Origin: Isochrysis galbana
Taxonomy: Eukaryota > Haptophyta > Isochrysidales > Isochrysidaceae
Assembly: GCA_018136815.1 (NCBI GenBank)
Contig: CM030934.1
Coordinates: 2,557,070 to 2,621,069, forward strand
Reading direction: 5' to 3'
Length of the DNA: 64,000 nucleotides
This document shows positions 11,397 to 21,588 of this stretch, piece by piece. A program made the position numbers and the translations under genes. The first letter of the stretch is position 1. The number at the start of each line of letters is the position of its first letter. A model generated the notes under the pieces. It worked only from the letters and a program-made list of their open reading frames with translations. It ran no database searches and was not told the origin of the DNA.

Positions 11397-12370
11397 CCCT
11401 AGTGGGGCACAACATCTTCTGATAAGGGGCATCACCGACTCTTGTACCCCTCTCTCACGCCCCTCCCTGGTCGGAAGCAGCACGCGCGACCTCCACCTCC
11501 CCTCTCCCTCTTCTCCCTCTCCCAATGATTCCGCGCAAAGGAAGCTGAAGGCTGAAGGAGGGGAAAGGGATAGGGAATGTCGCGTGGAATGTGGTAGGTT
11601 AGGGCGGGTAGTTTGGAGTAGCATAAGCACTCTGTCACGCGCCGTGCAAGTAGCTACTTCAAGTGCTAAGATTTCTTTCAAGTGTATGTGTATTGGAGTA
11701 GTGGTATGGTATGTGTATTTTGCGCTTCTTCCGCTTCCGCCGCTCTTGACGTGTTGCCAGATCTGACCCTCTCGGGCGTGAGACCGGGGGCTGGGAGAGA
11801 TTTAGAGAGGGGTGGGGGGGAGGGAGGGCCCACTGGCTGGGCCACCCACCACTCGATGCCCCCCTCCTGCCAATGTGATTCTCGTGATCGGCCACGACCT
11901 GTAACAGATCCTTGATTAGGACGAGGTAACACACTTCCCCTCCTACTCTCGCCACCAGCTGAGCCTCGAGAACGTGGCGGGAATAGGACATGCGCGTAGA
12001 GCTGAGATTCCTCGGCCCCTCGTCGCACAACGCACATCATAACACGGCAAGGGCTCAACCGGCGACATCAGTTTGGCACTCCAAATCGCCGTGGGATGAA
12101 AGGAGAAAATGGGGCAACCGTCATGGACCATACTTTCCCGCAGGGAAATTCGCCAGTTGAGCACTATGTAATGGGCAGAGCACGTGTTGTAGCAAGAACG
12201 GGCAAGGGGCCTGTGCTGGTGAGATGTCGCACGACGTTAGGGACACAGTGTCTCAGTGGAATATGGGCGCAGATGGTCACGTGAGCACGCCGGGCCGAGC
12301 AAACAACAGCGGCCAATGTGCCCATGCTACATGGCCTACAGAACTGGTGTGTGGCCTTTGTCCGCTTCCA
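11397..12370. other. Intergenic stretch, no supported gene
   Basis: Minus-strand frames at 11660-12160 contain short protein-like runs (for example RHVLEAQLVARVGGEVCYLV near 11950) but no domain, no convincing splice chain and no start. They could be decayed exons. A poly-G run lies at about 11806-11824. Confidence 0.4.
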
Positions 12371-12378
12371 GATCGGAA

Positions 12379-13297
12379 TCAATAGAGCCCAAATGTGCTA
12401 GAGAGGATCTTTGAAAGCTGGTTGAACTGCAAGAGCCCGCCAGCGGCATCTTCAGGCTTCTTCGGCTTGGCGGTATTATCGTCGTTGAGCGTGACCTTGA
12501 CCGTCCCCCCCTCGATCTTCCAACCCCGAGCTGCAAGCAGCTTTCCCAATTGTGTGTCGTCCAAGTTGACTGACTCGCGGACATGCGTCAAAGGCACTGT
12601 CTGGAACCTGCGGTGGGCGCGCGACAGCTATGGCGTCGGCGACGGGACGGCACTGATAGCAGAGTGAAGCGGCTGTGCACAAGTAGTGTGGGGCCGCACG
12701 TCATCCCGATGGTGTGTAGAGCAAACTCGCGAATGGCGTCCTCAAAGCCTACCACTTCGGAGAGCACCTCCTGCAACGGCTCGAGCTGCAGCAGGGACAA
12801 AGAGTTGAGATGAGCCTCAATCAGAGCAAACTTCCAACGCGCACGGGTGGCGTGGCGCGCATGCTGGAACGTACCGCTTTCCATACTTTCCTGAACGAGC
12901 AAGTCTCAAGTAGCGACGCCACCGTCGCAATGTTCGCAATGCGGGGATCCTCTTGCTGCAGGGCAAGTCGTGCCGCATGCGCAGGGAGGCGAGAGGCAAA
13001 CTAGTTAGAAGCAAGCGCGTGCGGGGGGGGGGGGGAGGCTCTCCCCTCTGCGAGTGGCAGGCGCACCACGTGCTCTGGGATTAGGTAGGTGCACATGAGG
13101 TAGTCTGGATCGGGCAACGCCATCAGTGCCTTGACGAGCACGCGCGCGATCGCTGCCGTGTCGCTTTGATCCGGGTGGAACTGGTAGAGCTTGAGCAGTG
13201 CCAGGTTGGTCTCCAGCTCGTACTCCTTTGGCACACCACACTGGGCTTCCAGCCGCGTCTCGAGCGAGCGCAGCGTGTCGAGGTCGTAGCCAGACAT
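12379..13297 (-). CDS. EIF3K: Eukaryotic translation initiation factor 3 subunit K (4 exons)
   Basis: Exons on the minus strand: 13297-13070, 12955-12875, 12785-12681, 12600-12379; all phase 0, GT-AG, giving about 211 aa (human eIF3k is 218). Exon 1 opens MSGYDLDTLRSLETRLEAQ and contains LETNLALLKLYQFHPDQSD and ARVLVKALMALPDPDY. Exon 2 encodes QEDPRIANIATVASLLETCSF, exon 3 LEPLQEVLSEVVGFEDAIRE, exon 4 the winged-helix end finishing LSKILSSTFGLY. This order matches the HAM plus WH fold of eIF3k, a non-core subunit of the cytosolic eIF3 complex that binds the 40S subunit. The exon 1 donor is GTGGTG, unusual but forced by the alignment. The exon 4 acceptor could instead lie 7 nt upstream at CCGCAG. 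A (CT)n tract lies just upstream. Confidence 0.93.
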
Positions 13298-13341
13298 CGA
13301 AACTGTGCACGCAGCCGCCCCAGAATTCCCCCCCTCAAGTC

Positions 13342-13343
<2 letters not shown>

Positions 13344-13384
<41 letters not shown>
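13344..13384. repeat. (CT)n microsatellite upstream of EIF3K
   Basis: About 20 uninterrupted CT dinucleotides starting roughly 50 bp upstream of the EIF3K start codon; it reads as (GA)n on the EIF3K sense strand. It may lie in the promoter or 5' UTR. Confidence 0.9.
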
Positions 13385-13386
<2 letters not shown>

Positions 13387-13439
13387 TGCCGCTCTGCTCT
13401 GCCTGGCGCCGCGCGGGTTCGCCCGGCGGCCTCGTGGAG

Positions 13440-13700
13440 AGAGGGGGATAGAACTTAAACTACATAGTACATATGTTACTCCATCACGCTACTACAAAGC
13501 GACTATGATACTAGCCAAAATACTTCCCAACAGACTCGGCAAGGTTATGTATGTATAGGGAACATAATAACATAATCTCCGAGAACCAACTAGGCTTCGT
13601 GCCACGTAGACTGATCAGCGAGGCCACACACCTCTTACTCTTACAACTTACGAGAGCCTACCTCGACGAAACAGGAGAACCGGGCCTACTCCTAGCCTAG
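13440..13700 (+). mobile_element. Decayed LINE reverse-transcriptase fragment
   Basis: Plus-strand translation gives, across at least one frameshift, ITLLQSDY, ILAKILPNRLGKVM, and then NQLGFVPRRLISEATHLLL and TRAYLDETGEPGLLLA. These correspond to the finger/palm region between RT motifs 1 and 2 of APE-type LINEs, ahead of the catalytic motifs, which are absent. It is preceded by GA-rich low-complexity sequence. Confidence 0.7.
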
Positions 13701-14280
13701 CTCTGAAAAACAGCGGTTGAGGTTGAGGTCTAGAAAAACAGTAAAAACAACTGTTTTTGGGAATGCAAAAAAAAAGGTAAAAAACAGTGTGAAAAACAGT
13801 ACAACAGTACAACAGTGGGGCCGTGGGGCCAAATTGACGAATTGGAGTGGCCCATAGGGCCTGAGGGCAATGAGGAAGGGGCAAAGCCGGCGGCAGGCGC
13901 GGCGAGGGAGGCCACTTCGGAGGTGCTGACGGGCTGAGGCCCGTCAGCAGAGGAAGGCGGGCAGGCGGGCTTGAGCGAGGGCGAGGACGGCGGCGAGAGC
14001 GACATCGAGCGAGCGGCGAGAGGCGAGGGTGAGTGTGAGGAGGGCTGTGGTGGCAGGGGCTGGCGAGGCGAGGCGAGACTGTAGGGTATGAGTGTTACGA
14101 GAGCGAGAGCGACGAGAGCGAGAGCGACGACGGATGACGACTGACGACAAGACGACGGACAGAGACACCCAGGAAAACACCCCGACTCTCGCCCCACGAC
14201 TTTCTCACATAACTCGACTGAAATCAAACCCAAACACTCAACACTCCGATGAGACAACGACGGACGACGACAAAGGGCGA
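13701..14280. other. Low-complexity intergenic sequence
   Basis: AACAGT occurs repeatedly at 13735-13820, including an AAAACAGT/ACTGTTTT inverted pair at about 13735-13758. GCGAG-type purine-rich repeats follow at 13890-14150. No gene is supported. Confidence 0.5.
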
Positions 14281-14284
14281 TCTG

Positions 14285-15011
14285 TCGGCGATCTTGTCTG
14301 GAACGGGAATCGCACCATAACGGAAACGAGAGGCAATCTTGCTACGCAGGATTCCAAGAGATCTACCGAATAAGACGAGAGAAGTGCGATGTGCCTAAGG
14401 GGGAGATACGAAGAGGTCGTAAATTAAACCTGATTGCCCCCAGAAGCAGATAAAGAACCGCAGGTCGACGATCTTGTCTGGAACGGGAATCGCACCACAA
14501 CGGAAACGAGAGGCAATCTTGCTACGCAGGATTCCAAGAGACCTACCGAATAAGACGAGAGAAGTGCGATGTGCCTAAGGGGGAGATACGAAGAGGTCGT
14601 AAATTAAACCTGATTGCCCCCAGAAGCAGATAAAGAACCGCAGGTCGACGATCTTGTCTGGAACGGGAATCGCACCACAACGGAAACGAGAGGCAATCTT
14701 GCTACGCAGGATTCCAAGAGACCTACCGAATAAGACGAGAGAAGTGCGATGTGCCTAAGGGGGAGATACGAAGAGGTCGTAAATTAAACCTGATTGCCCC
14801 CAGAAGCAGATAAAGAACCGCAGATCTGTCGACGATCTTGTCTGGAACGGGAATCGCACCACAACGGAAACGAGAGGCAATCTTGCTACGCAGGATTCCA
14901 AGAGACCTACCGAATAAGACGAGAGAAGTGCGATGTGCCTAAGGGGGAGATACGAAGAGGTCGTAAATTAAACCTGATTGCCCCCAGAAGCAGATAAAGA
15001 ACCGCAGGGGA
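14285..15011. repeat. 180-bp tandem satellite, about 4 copies
   Basis: Units begin near CGATCTTGTCTGGAACGGGA at 14288, 14468, 14648 and 14832. Copies 2-3 are essentially identical and copy 1 carries a few substitutions. The last junction has a small CAGATCTGT insertion. Each unit ends GCAGATAAAGAACCGCAGG. The array stops where the LINE copy begins, and the array's last bases are duplicated on the far side as its TSD. Confidence 0.93.
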
Positions 15012-17476
15012 AAAAAAAAAAAACTTCTTAATAATCTCGCCGCGCGCGCGACTCTGCACGGTATCATCGCAGCCTCGCCCGCTTCCTTTCACTCCCCCTA
15101 CACCTGCCTTGCGGCTCGTCCCCTCGTGCTCTACCTAGGGGCTGGGTGTCTTGGGTCTCCAGTGGCAGACGGTGTGTGCCGATTCGCGATGGCCTGTTTT
15201 CGCGCCTTCCTCCTATGCCATCGGGCTACCGGCTATTGTGTGTTTGCTCCTTGTGCTGGGTGTCAGGCAGCTGTGGTCGGTGTGTCTAGGGCCTACTATA
15301 GGATGATGGGCGGCTCGCGGTGCGGGGTCGCTTGGTTAGGCTAGTCGCTCTGCTATGTTGAGGGCTTCCGCTACCAGAGATAGATTCGTGCTCATGACTA
15401 GGGCGCCTTTGTTGTTAGTTAAGAAGACAGGGGCGCTGAGGTCGTGTGGAGATTTGATTTTCGGCTTCCTTCCCAGGGAGGCCTTGCGCGTACGTGCGGT
15501 TAAGAAGTTGTCCGGAGGTTCCCGACCTCTGACGAGGGCCCTCCCGGCGAGTCAAACCAGTGCCAGCCTAGGAGGTTCGCCGTTCTGTACGATCGGCGAT
15601 GCGAGCCATCTTCGTATGCGTGCAGCTCTTGGAGAAGGAGTATGTCTACACCCGCCTTACGCGCTTGAGAGAGCACCGCGGCTAGTTTGCCGCCTTTGGT
15701 GCCGTTGACGTTGTACGTCGCGACCCTGACCGGTCCCTCACCTGGGTATCCGAGGGTGGAGTCGAAGGCGAGTCTGGGGTGTGGCGGCTGGGCCGCGTCG
15801 CGGGCTATTACGTGCAATTTGGCGAGTAGGGCCGCCGCGCACTCTGGGTGGAGGAATAGGCACGTCGGGCCGTTGAGGCAAACCCCCGAGATCTTTTTGT
15901 GTGGATGAAGGCGGCAGCGAATCGTGCACTTGTTGTCGATCCATGCTCCGGGGATCTCGTGCGAGAGGTTGCAACGTACCCCGCGCTTGTTGCGCAGGCA
16001 GAGGCCTTGTGTGAAGCGGGCGCATGGCTTGGGAGGGGCCTTACCGAGCGCCTCGTGGGCCGATTTAGGGCGGGGAGTGAGCTTGCGCGACTCATTGCGC
16101 TCCCTGCGCTTGGCGGCTTCCGCGTCGCATTCGCAGATGCGGTGGATCGGGGAGAGGCCTAGAGCCACCTCTGGGCGCCAGCCTTTGCACCCCTTAGTGC
16201 TTCCGTGTATCATGAGCTTATGTGGCGATTGGATGTTCGGGGGCATCGCGATTGGTTTGCACGCCCTGACGGCGTAGTTGACCGGCACCGTTTTGTTGTC
16301 GATGGTGAGAACGATCTTGCGCGGGAAATTGCCCGAGAGAAAGGTTCCTTGCGCTGCGGAGACGTAGAGGTGCCAGCGGGTAGAGTGGGCTACTTTCGAC
16401 ACGAAAGTGCCTGACTCACCCTCGAGTTTCATCCGTTCGCGGTTCCCCTTTAGGAAAGTGAGGCCTTGTGCCTCAACCGCTTTGACGAGTGAGCTCAGGT
16501 TGATTTTCGATGCTTGTGCGAGGCCGTCCGCCTCGACCACGATGTGAGCCGCGACGTCCTGGAGCGCCTCGTAAAGGGCCTTGCGAGAGGAGGTGCCTTT
16601 TTTGTTGAGCTTCTCTTCGATGGAGTCCACGCTGACGCGCACGGGGATGTCTTGGCCCAAGGCGCGGATGATGGTGAGGTCGCCGTATTTGGCCTTGAAC
16701 TGTTGAGCGCAGTCTTCGTTGACTGCTATGTGCCACGGGCCCCTCGCCGAGCGGGCCCAGAAGTCTGGCTCGGGGTCAACTCCCTCGAGTTCTAGGAGAA
16801 GCTCGACGATGGCGGCATAAACCGTCGTGTCCTGGATTATGATATCTCCGGCCTGGTGGAATGAGAGCTCGAAGTTGGCGTCTGAGTCTGAGATGATGTT
16901 GTCTTCGTCGGAGTCTTGTCCCTGTGAGGCGGGGTCGGGGGTGTCCGTGCTCAGTGTCGTGCGGGCGCGGGCAGTGGGCGGTGTCATTCGGCGCTGGTCT
17001 CTCCCAGGGGGGTCGTACCTTTGTGTCTCATGTGTGTTGCATGCTGAGTGTGAGGGGGTGCTTCTGAAGAGTATGTTGTGCATTGAAGTGGAGTGGATGA
17101 TGTGCCCATAAGGGCCACCCGGCCTCGGGCCGCGCTGCCGGAGCAGCGCGACCCTTGCCAGGGCGAGAGGGGCCTCTGCCATAAGGCATGCCCAGTGGAA
17201 GGGTGGCTGCATGAGCCCGGCACTGATGGGATGCTTCCAGCAGCCTGCTGTCCCCCATGGGGGAGGCCAGCATGGCTGCCATGGGTGGTGTGGCCGGGGC
17301 CACGGGCCGTGTGGCGCGACCGGAGTCGCACGCACCTGCTCGGCCTCGGTGGGCGGACGCGGCCGCTTCGATAGCGGCTGCTCCATGGTCGCTGGTGGGG
17401 CGCCCTCGGCGGGGGGCCCGAAGGAGAGGGGAGTCGCGGCGGCGCGCTCCATCGCGTCTAAGTATAAACTTAGTTG
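15012..17476 (-). mobile_element. LINE copy with 17-bp TSD, internally deleted, oligo-T 3' end
   Basis: TAAAGAACCGCAGGGGA occurs at 14995-15011 and 17477-17493, a perfect 17-bp TSD. On the minus strand the element starts CAACTAAGTTTATACTTAG, carries ORF1 (17452-15500) and the first part of an endonuclease, then about 480 bp of non-matching 3' sequence. It ends ATTATTAAGAAG plus 13 T. There is no RT, so the centre and 3' ORF are deleted while both termini persist. It landed at the edge of the 180-bp satellite. Confidence 0.88.
15500..17452 (-). CDS. LINE ORF1-like protein with CCCH fingers fused to start of APE endonuclease (truncated)
   Basis: ATG at 17452 directly follows the 5' hairpin; about 650 aa. 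The N-terminus is Pro/Ala-rich (MERAAATPLSFGPP). The middle (residues about 190-420) is a globular, helical region of unknown fold. At about 476-500 there is CARFTQGLCLRNKRGVRCNLSH (CX7CX8CX3H here; CCCH-like), and at about 509-537 a second Cys/His set CTIRC...C..GPTCLFLHPEC, suggesting RNA binding. From about 574, VRVATYNVNGTKGG and DILLLQELHAYED match the N-terminal strands and catalytic Glu region of LINE APE endonuclease, then the frame ends at a stop. ORF1 and endonuclease in one frame is notable. Confidence 0.75.
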   Translation of the reverse strand: MERAAATPLSFGPPAEGAPPATMEQPLSKRPRPPTEAEQVRATPVAPHGPWPRPHHPWQPCWPPPWGTAGCWKHPISAGLMQPPFHWACLMAEAPLALARVALLRQRGPRPGGPYGHIIHSTSMHNILFRSTPSHSACNTHETQRYDPPGRDQRRMTPPTARARTTLSTDTPDPASQGQDSDEDNIISDSDANFELSFHQAGDIIIQDTTVYAAIVELLLELEGVDPEPDFWARSARGPWHIAVNEDCAQQFKAKYGDLTIIRALGQDIPVRVSVDSIEEKLNKKGTSSRKALYEALQDVAAHIVVEADGLAQASKINLSSLVKAVEAQGLTFLKGNRERMKLEGESGTFVSKVAHSTRWHLYVSAAQGTFLSGNFPRKIVLTIDNKTVPVNYAVRACKPIAMPPNIQSPHKLMIHGSTKGCKGWRPEVALGLSPIHRICECDAEAAKRRERNESRKLTPRPKSAHEALGKAPPKPCARFTQGLCLRNKRGVRCNLSHEIPGAWIDNKCTIRCRLHPHKKISGVCLNGPTCLFLHPECAAALLAKLHVIARDAAQPPHPRLAFDSTLGYPGEGPVRVATYNVNGTKGGKLAAVLSQARKAGVDILLLQELHAYEDGSHRRSYRTANLLGWHWFDSPGGPSSEVGNLRTTS

Positions 17477-17493
17477 TAAAGAACCGCAGGGGA

Positions 17494-17945
17494 GATAGCA
17501 AATTAATAAACCTATCTGCGAGGCGCCTGGGAGGAAGAAAGGTGGGGAAACTTCCCTTCTCTTTCGAGAGAAAGAGAGAGGGCGCTCCACAACCCACGAT
17601 CCCAGATCCCATGCATCCAAGCGAAGCTTTTGACCGAGAACGAGAGAAAGCGCAGAGAATTATAACGATAACGATAAACACCGAATGACGAAGAGAAGCC
17701 TAACGAGCGTCGATTCGCGAATGCGACACAAATACAGCAGGGGGGCCTCCCCCCCCCCCGCGCGCGGAACGCCTCTGCCTTTCTCTCGCGAGTCACGAGA
17801 GTCGCTCGCGGCGTCGTCGCGCTCCCCTCCCCCCTATCCCCCATGGCCAGCCGCCCAGTCTTCAACCCCAACCTTCTCCACCACCACACGCGCTTCACTC
17901 TCCTCCCCTTCCTCCAACAGCGTCATCGCTCCTCGCCATCTCGCC
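17494..17945. other. Intergenic stretch, no supported gene
   Basis: Post-insertion flank of the LINE. It holds AACGATAACGATAAACAC-like AT-rich sequence and a poly-C run near 17750. No coding signal is visible. Confidence 0.45.
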
Positions 17946-18359
17946 ATGGGCCAGTACTTTGTACTTTGTCTTCCTCGCCAAGCGACTCGGTCGCGGTCAC
18001 CGCTCCTACGAGGAGATCTGGAGCCCAGCCCTCACGTTCTGTGAACCCATCCTGGCGATGCTGCTCGTCACTGGATGTGGAGACTTCCAGGTGGATTTGG
18101 CCAAGGAACACGCTACCCGTCGATGTGGGCACTCATCGCTCATCGAGCCATACATGGGCCGCTGGTGCAATGCAAAACTCAGGTTCGTCGGCGACTACTC
18201 TGACGAGTACGAGAAGATCCCCAACGACCAAATACATTGGAGATTGGAGACGAGGCGGCCTTCGCGTACCTCTGCATCTGCATAGAATACATCACGGCGG
18301 TCGCGTACGATGAAACGAGTCCCATGGTGCAAGTGCGCCAAGCAGCTGGCAAACTCTAG
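17946..18359 (+). pseudogene. MGQYF-type uncharacterised protein gene, frameshifted twice
   Basis: ATG at 17946 gives MGQYF, then a 7-bp tandem duplication (TACTTTGTACTTTG) throws the frame. The next frame reads VFLAKRLGRGHRSYEEI..., CGDFQVDLAKEH, IEPYMGRWCNAKLRFVGDYSDEYEK. A second shift near 18245 moves to GDEAAFAYLCICIEYITAVA and ends GKL-stop at 18357-18359. MGQYF openings with a later GRW..RI.F.GDY segment occur, from memory, in short uncharacterised proteins of protists and large viruses. No function is claimed. A sequencing error could also explain the shifts. Confidence 0.5.
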
Positions 18360-18613
18360 TTGCAGGACCAGAAGGCCATCCTCTCACGCATCACGGACCT
18401 CGTCACCCAGGATCGGAGGATCAGCCAAGCGACCTGGTCGCCTGCCAGGACGAGGACAATGAGAAAAAGACGAAGAAGATGAAGATTTAGCCGCAGGTGT
18501 TAGGCGTGTTCCGAAAAGTGGGGTGGGGTACCGTGGGGATGAAAAAGTTGCTATGCGCACGCGCCTTCCAACTCAATGCTAACATAACATTCTAAGCGAA
18601 AACAAAACTATCA

Positions 18614-18642
18614 CCTGGCCCTCTTTTGACGGAACGCGACTT
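18614..18642 (+). repeat. 29-nt exact repeat, copy 1
   Basis: Twenty-nine bases starting CCTGGCCCTCTTTTGACG and ending AACGCGACTT recur exactly at 44926-44954 in the same orientation, each preceded by an A-rich stretch. The role is unknown; it could be part of a dispersed element. Confidence 0.85.
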
Positions 18643-18708
18643 GAGACTTGACCAACCCAGGACCCAGGGACACCAAAGGCAAACACAGCAGGCCTGCCCC
18701 ACCCCTCC

Positions 18709-18731
18709 CCCTAACCCTAACCCCTAACGCG
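18709..18731 (+). repeat. Interstitial telomere-like repeat
   Basis: CCCTAACCCTAACCCCTAA: three near-consecutive CCCTAA units, immediately upstream of a LINE 3' end. This is short and may be chance or repair-derived. Confidence 0.6.
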
Positions 18732-18900
18732 AGGCCCAAAGTAGTGTACGTGGGCCGAACCCCCAAAACCGAAGAAAAAAGGAACGAGGGGGGGAGCGGG
18801 AGGGAGAGTAGCGGTAGGGGTATAGGCGATGGCGGCGCGATCGCGGGGGGATGCGAGTCACTAGAGTTCTACACCTTCAAGACTTTTTTTGTTGTCGTCG
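18727..18900 (+). mobile_element. LINE 3'-end fragment
   Basis: Contains GTAGTGTACGTGGGCCGAACC, AAAACCGAAGAAAAAAGGAA, a purine-rich stretch, and ACACCTTCAAGACTTTTTTT, the same ordered blocks as the minus-strand copy ending at 20803 and the tails at 33945, 40232 and 54635. Severely 5'-truncated. Confidence 0.7.
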
Positions 18901-19657
18901 TTGTTGTTGTTGTTCACGCTCTATGTATCTCTCCACGCCTTCACAGCTGCCGCGCCGCCCCGCGCCGCTTTGACCGGAGCACACCGTCCCCTTCCGCCCC
19001 CCTCTCCCCCCCTCCCGCGTGGCCCCCTCGCCCCCCCCCCCCGCGGCACCACCTCTCTCCCTCCGCTGCCCTCTCTCCCTCCCCCCTCTTCTTTTCTCTC
19101 TCTCCACCGCGGTTTTCTCCTCTCTCTTCCCCCCTCCCCCTTCACCCCTTCCCGCACCGCCGCGCCGGCCTTCCCCCTCACCGCGGCTCAGGTGACGCGG
19201 CCGCCTGCCGCCACCCCTTCCCCCCTCCCCCCCCCCCTCACCCTCTCTCCCCAAGCGTGTCCGTTCGTTGTCTTCTCTCCCCCCGCCCGCGCTGTGCGTC
19301 CGGCTCAGCGCTGCCGCCATTCAGCAGCGCGCCTCCTTCCCCGGACCCCCCTCCCCTTCCCCGTGGTCCCTCTGGCGCCCAGTGAGACTCAGCGCCCACC
19401 AGGAACTCCCTCTCCCCTCTCTCCTTTCCTTTTCCTCTTTTCCCTTTCTACCCTCCTATTTCCTTCTCCCTCCCATGTCACGCCTCGTTCCTTCCCCCTC
19501 CCCCTTTCTCCCTGGCTCTCTGGTGCATCCGTGCAGGAGCTGGGCCAGGCAGAAGCGATGAGGGGGAGGCCTCGTGCCGCGTAAGTCCTCATGGGGCAGC
19601 ACCCCTCAACGCTCTCACATTCTCTGCGCGCCGCTTCTTTCTGCAGGCGCCTTCACA
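18901..19657. promoter_or_regulatory. Polypyrimidine-rich upstream region and 5'-UTR intron of RPL10A
   Basis: Extremely C/T-rich (about 18960-19510), which opens long spurious frames. A donor CGCGTAAGT (about 19579) and acceptor TTCTGCAG (19646) suggest an intron within the 5' UTR, placing a non-coding first exon before 19579. No TATA box is obvious. Confidence 0.45.
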
Positions 19658-20432
19658 ATGTCGAAGATCGCGAACACACACATCCGCTCGTGCATCACCA
19701 AGGTGCTCGAGGGTGCGGAGGAGAAGAAGCGTGGCTTCCTCGAGACCATTGAACTCCAGATCGGTCTCAAGAACTATGACCCGCAAAAGGACAAGCGCTT
19801 CGCTGGCAACATCAAGTTGCCGCACATCCCGCGGCCCAAGATGCGTATCTGTGTGCTTGGTGACGCATTCCATTGCGAGAAGGCCGCATCGCTTGGCATT
19901 GACCACAAGAACGCGGATGGTCTAAAGAACTTCAACAAGAACAAGAAGCTCATTAAGAAGTTCGGTGCGTGTTGCATGCGTGCGCTCCCCGGCCACTCGT
20001 TGCTGGCTTCTTGTGCTGTCATCTGCGAAGGGAACCTGGATCAGGGCATCCACTTAGTTTCCTTTTTCCGCTCTCTGCCCGTTCGCAGCCAAGAAGTACC
20101 ACCAGTTCCTCGCGTCTGAGTCGCTCATCAAGCAGATTCCGCGCCTCCTTGGCCCGGGCCTCAACAAGGCGGGCAAGTTCCCCACCCTTGTGCAGCAGTC
20201 GGATGACCTTGCAGGCAAGGTAGATGAGCTCAAGGCAACGGTCAAGTTCCAGCTGAAGAAAGTTCTCTGCTTGAACGTTGCCATCGGGCACTGCGGTATG
20301 AATGAACAGGAGATTGTTGAGAACCTCAAGCTCTCTATCAACTTCTTGGTATCACTTCTTAAGAAGAACTGGCAGAACATCAAGGTGCTCTACATCAAGT
20401 CCACTATGGGCAAGCCTATCCGCTTGTACTAG
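19658..20432 (+). CDS. RPL10A: 60S ribosomal protein L10a (uL1), 2 exons
   Basis: Join 19658-19964 and 20089-20432 (intron 124 bp, GTGCGT...CGCAG, phase 1), 216 aa; human RPL10A is 217. The start [13 protein letters not shown] lies 11 nt after a 5'-UTR acceptor. Diagnostic stretches are [70 protein letters not shown] and the terminal [14 protein letters not shown]. uL1 forms the L1 stalk of the cytosolic large subunit and helps release deacylated tRNA. All segments appear intact. It is one of the two securest host genes here and shows the window is nuclear chromatin. Confidence 0.97.
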
Positions 20433-20802
20433 ATGATATGTCATTCGCTGTTACTTGTTGGGGGGGGTTGCGTATTGGTGGAATGTGCCGGACATGTCGT
20501 TGATTAGAATTAGGTGTCTGTCTAGAGCACAACCCAGTACCACGTCAAAATCCATGGCGCATCCACGAGTTGCGTGCAATTTTGGCGCCAACTTGTAACG
20601 AGATGCTTATCCATACGCCTCGTTTCATCTTTCTCTTTTCCCGCGTGTTCCTCTCCCCCACGCGTGTGTGTCCCCTCTCTCCTGCGAGTGTCTTCTCCCC
20701 TGCCCCTGCTGCTTCTTCTTCTCTCAGCGCTCTTGTGCCCTTCCCGTCTGCCTCTATGCTCCGTCCCCGTCTCTCTCGTCCTCATGTCCTTATGCCGGCT
20801 GA

Positions 20803-21572
20803 AAAAAAAATATTCTTGAAGGTGCCTACTACGTTGCTAGCCGCCATCCCCTTTCCTGGGGTCTACACCTGACATCGCCTTCGCCCTACCCTCTCTCCCC
20901 TTCCCGTTCCCCCCCTCGTTCCTTTTTGTTTGGTTTCGGGGGTTCGGCCCACGTACACTACTTTGGGTCTAACGCTGGGGGAGGGGGAGGACGGGCCTTT
21001 TGTAATCTGTTTTGTGTGGAGCGCACTCGTGTGCGCCGCTGTGTGGGGGCCCAGCCATGCGGCTTTCCCCAAGGTGATCTTCATTCGCGGGGTGCTTTAT
21101 CTAGCGCCCCCTGGGGTAATCTCAGGTTTTCGTCTTGTTTTGCTTTTTCGTGTTTGATTATGTGTTCTATCTTTAGTTTTTGTGCTAATCGTGTTAGTTT
21201 GAGGCTTGGTGCTAGTTCTTCGTTATCTATGGGTTGGAAGAGTGGGCGGAAGTCGTTTGTGTCTATTCTTTTTTTGGGTTGGCGGCCCATGTCAGCTTGG
21301 GCTCTTCTAGACGTGTCGGTGGAGTTGCCGAAGTGTGCCGCTTTGCAGAGTTCGGTAAATCGTATGATTGTTCTTCGTATGACATGCTCGCTATTGAATT
21401 TTATGTCGTCGTAGTGGATACGGTAGAAGTCTGTGAGTATGTAACGCCACGCTAGTAGGTATAGAATCTCTCTAGAGCGCGAGGTAGGATTGTCGGGTAT
21501 TATGAAGAGTCTGTCGGTGGCCTTGTCGGCGGGAGTCGTGACGAGTCGTGTTGGGGTGGAGTCTGTGAGTGC
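20803..21572 (-). mobile_element. 5'-truncated LINE with 16-bp TSD
   Basis: TCCTTATGCCGGCTGA occurs at 20787-20802 and 21573-21588. On the minus strand the insert encodes the LINE polyprotein C-terminus (REILYLLAWRYILTDF..., MGRQPKKRIDTNDFRP) ending about 21081. The 3' UTR follows (CCGAACCCCCGAAACC, purine-rich tract, CACCTTCAAGAATA) and ends in nine T on the sense strand. A conventional TPRT-type truncated insert. Confidence 0.85.
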
Positions 21573-21588
21573 TCCTTATGCCGGCTGA

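Noticed and set aside
14794-14997. Short frame in the 180-bp array
   Set aside because: Repeats with the satellite period; no start context or family.
14285-15011. CRISPR-like array
   Set aside because: Long 180-bp head-to-tail units without unique spacers, in a eukaryotic nuclear context: a satellite, not a CRISPR array.
18648-19584. Pro/Ser-rich frames upstream of RPL10A
   Set aside because: Pyrimidine-rich DNA; the region includes a LINE tail and the RPL10A 5' UTR.
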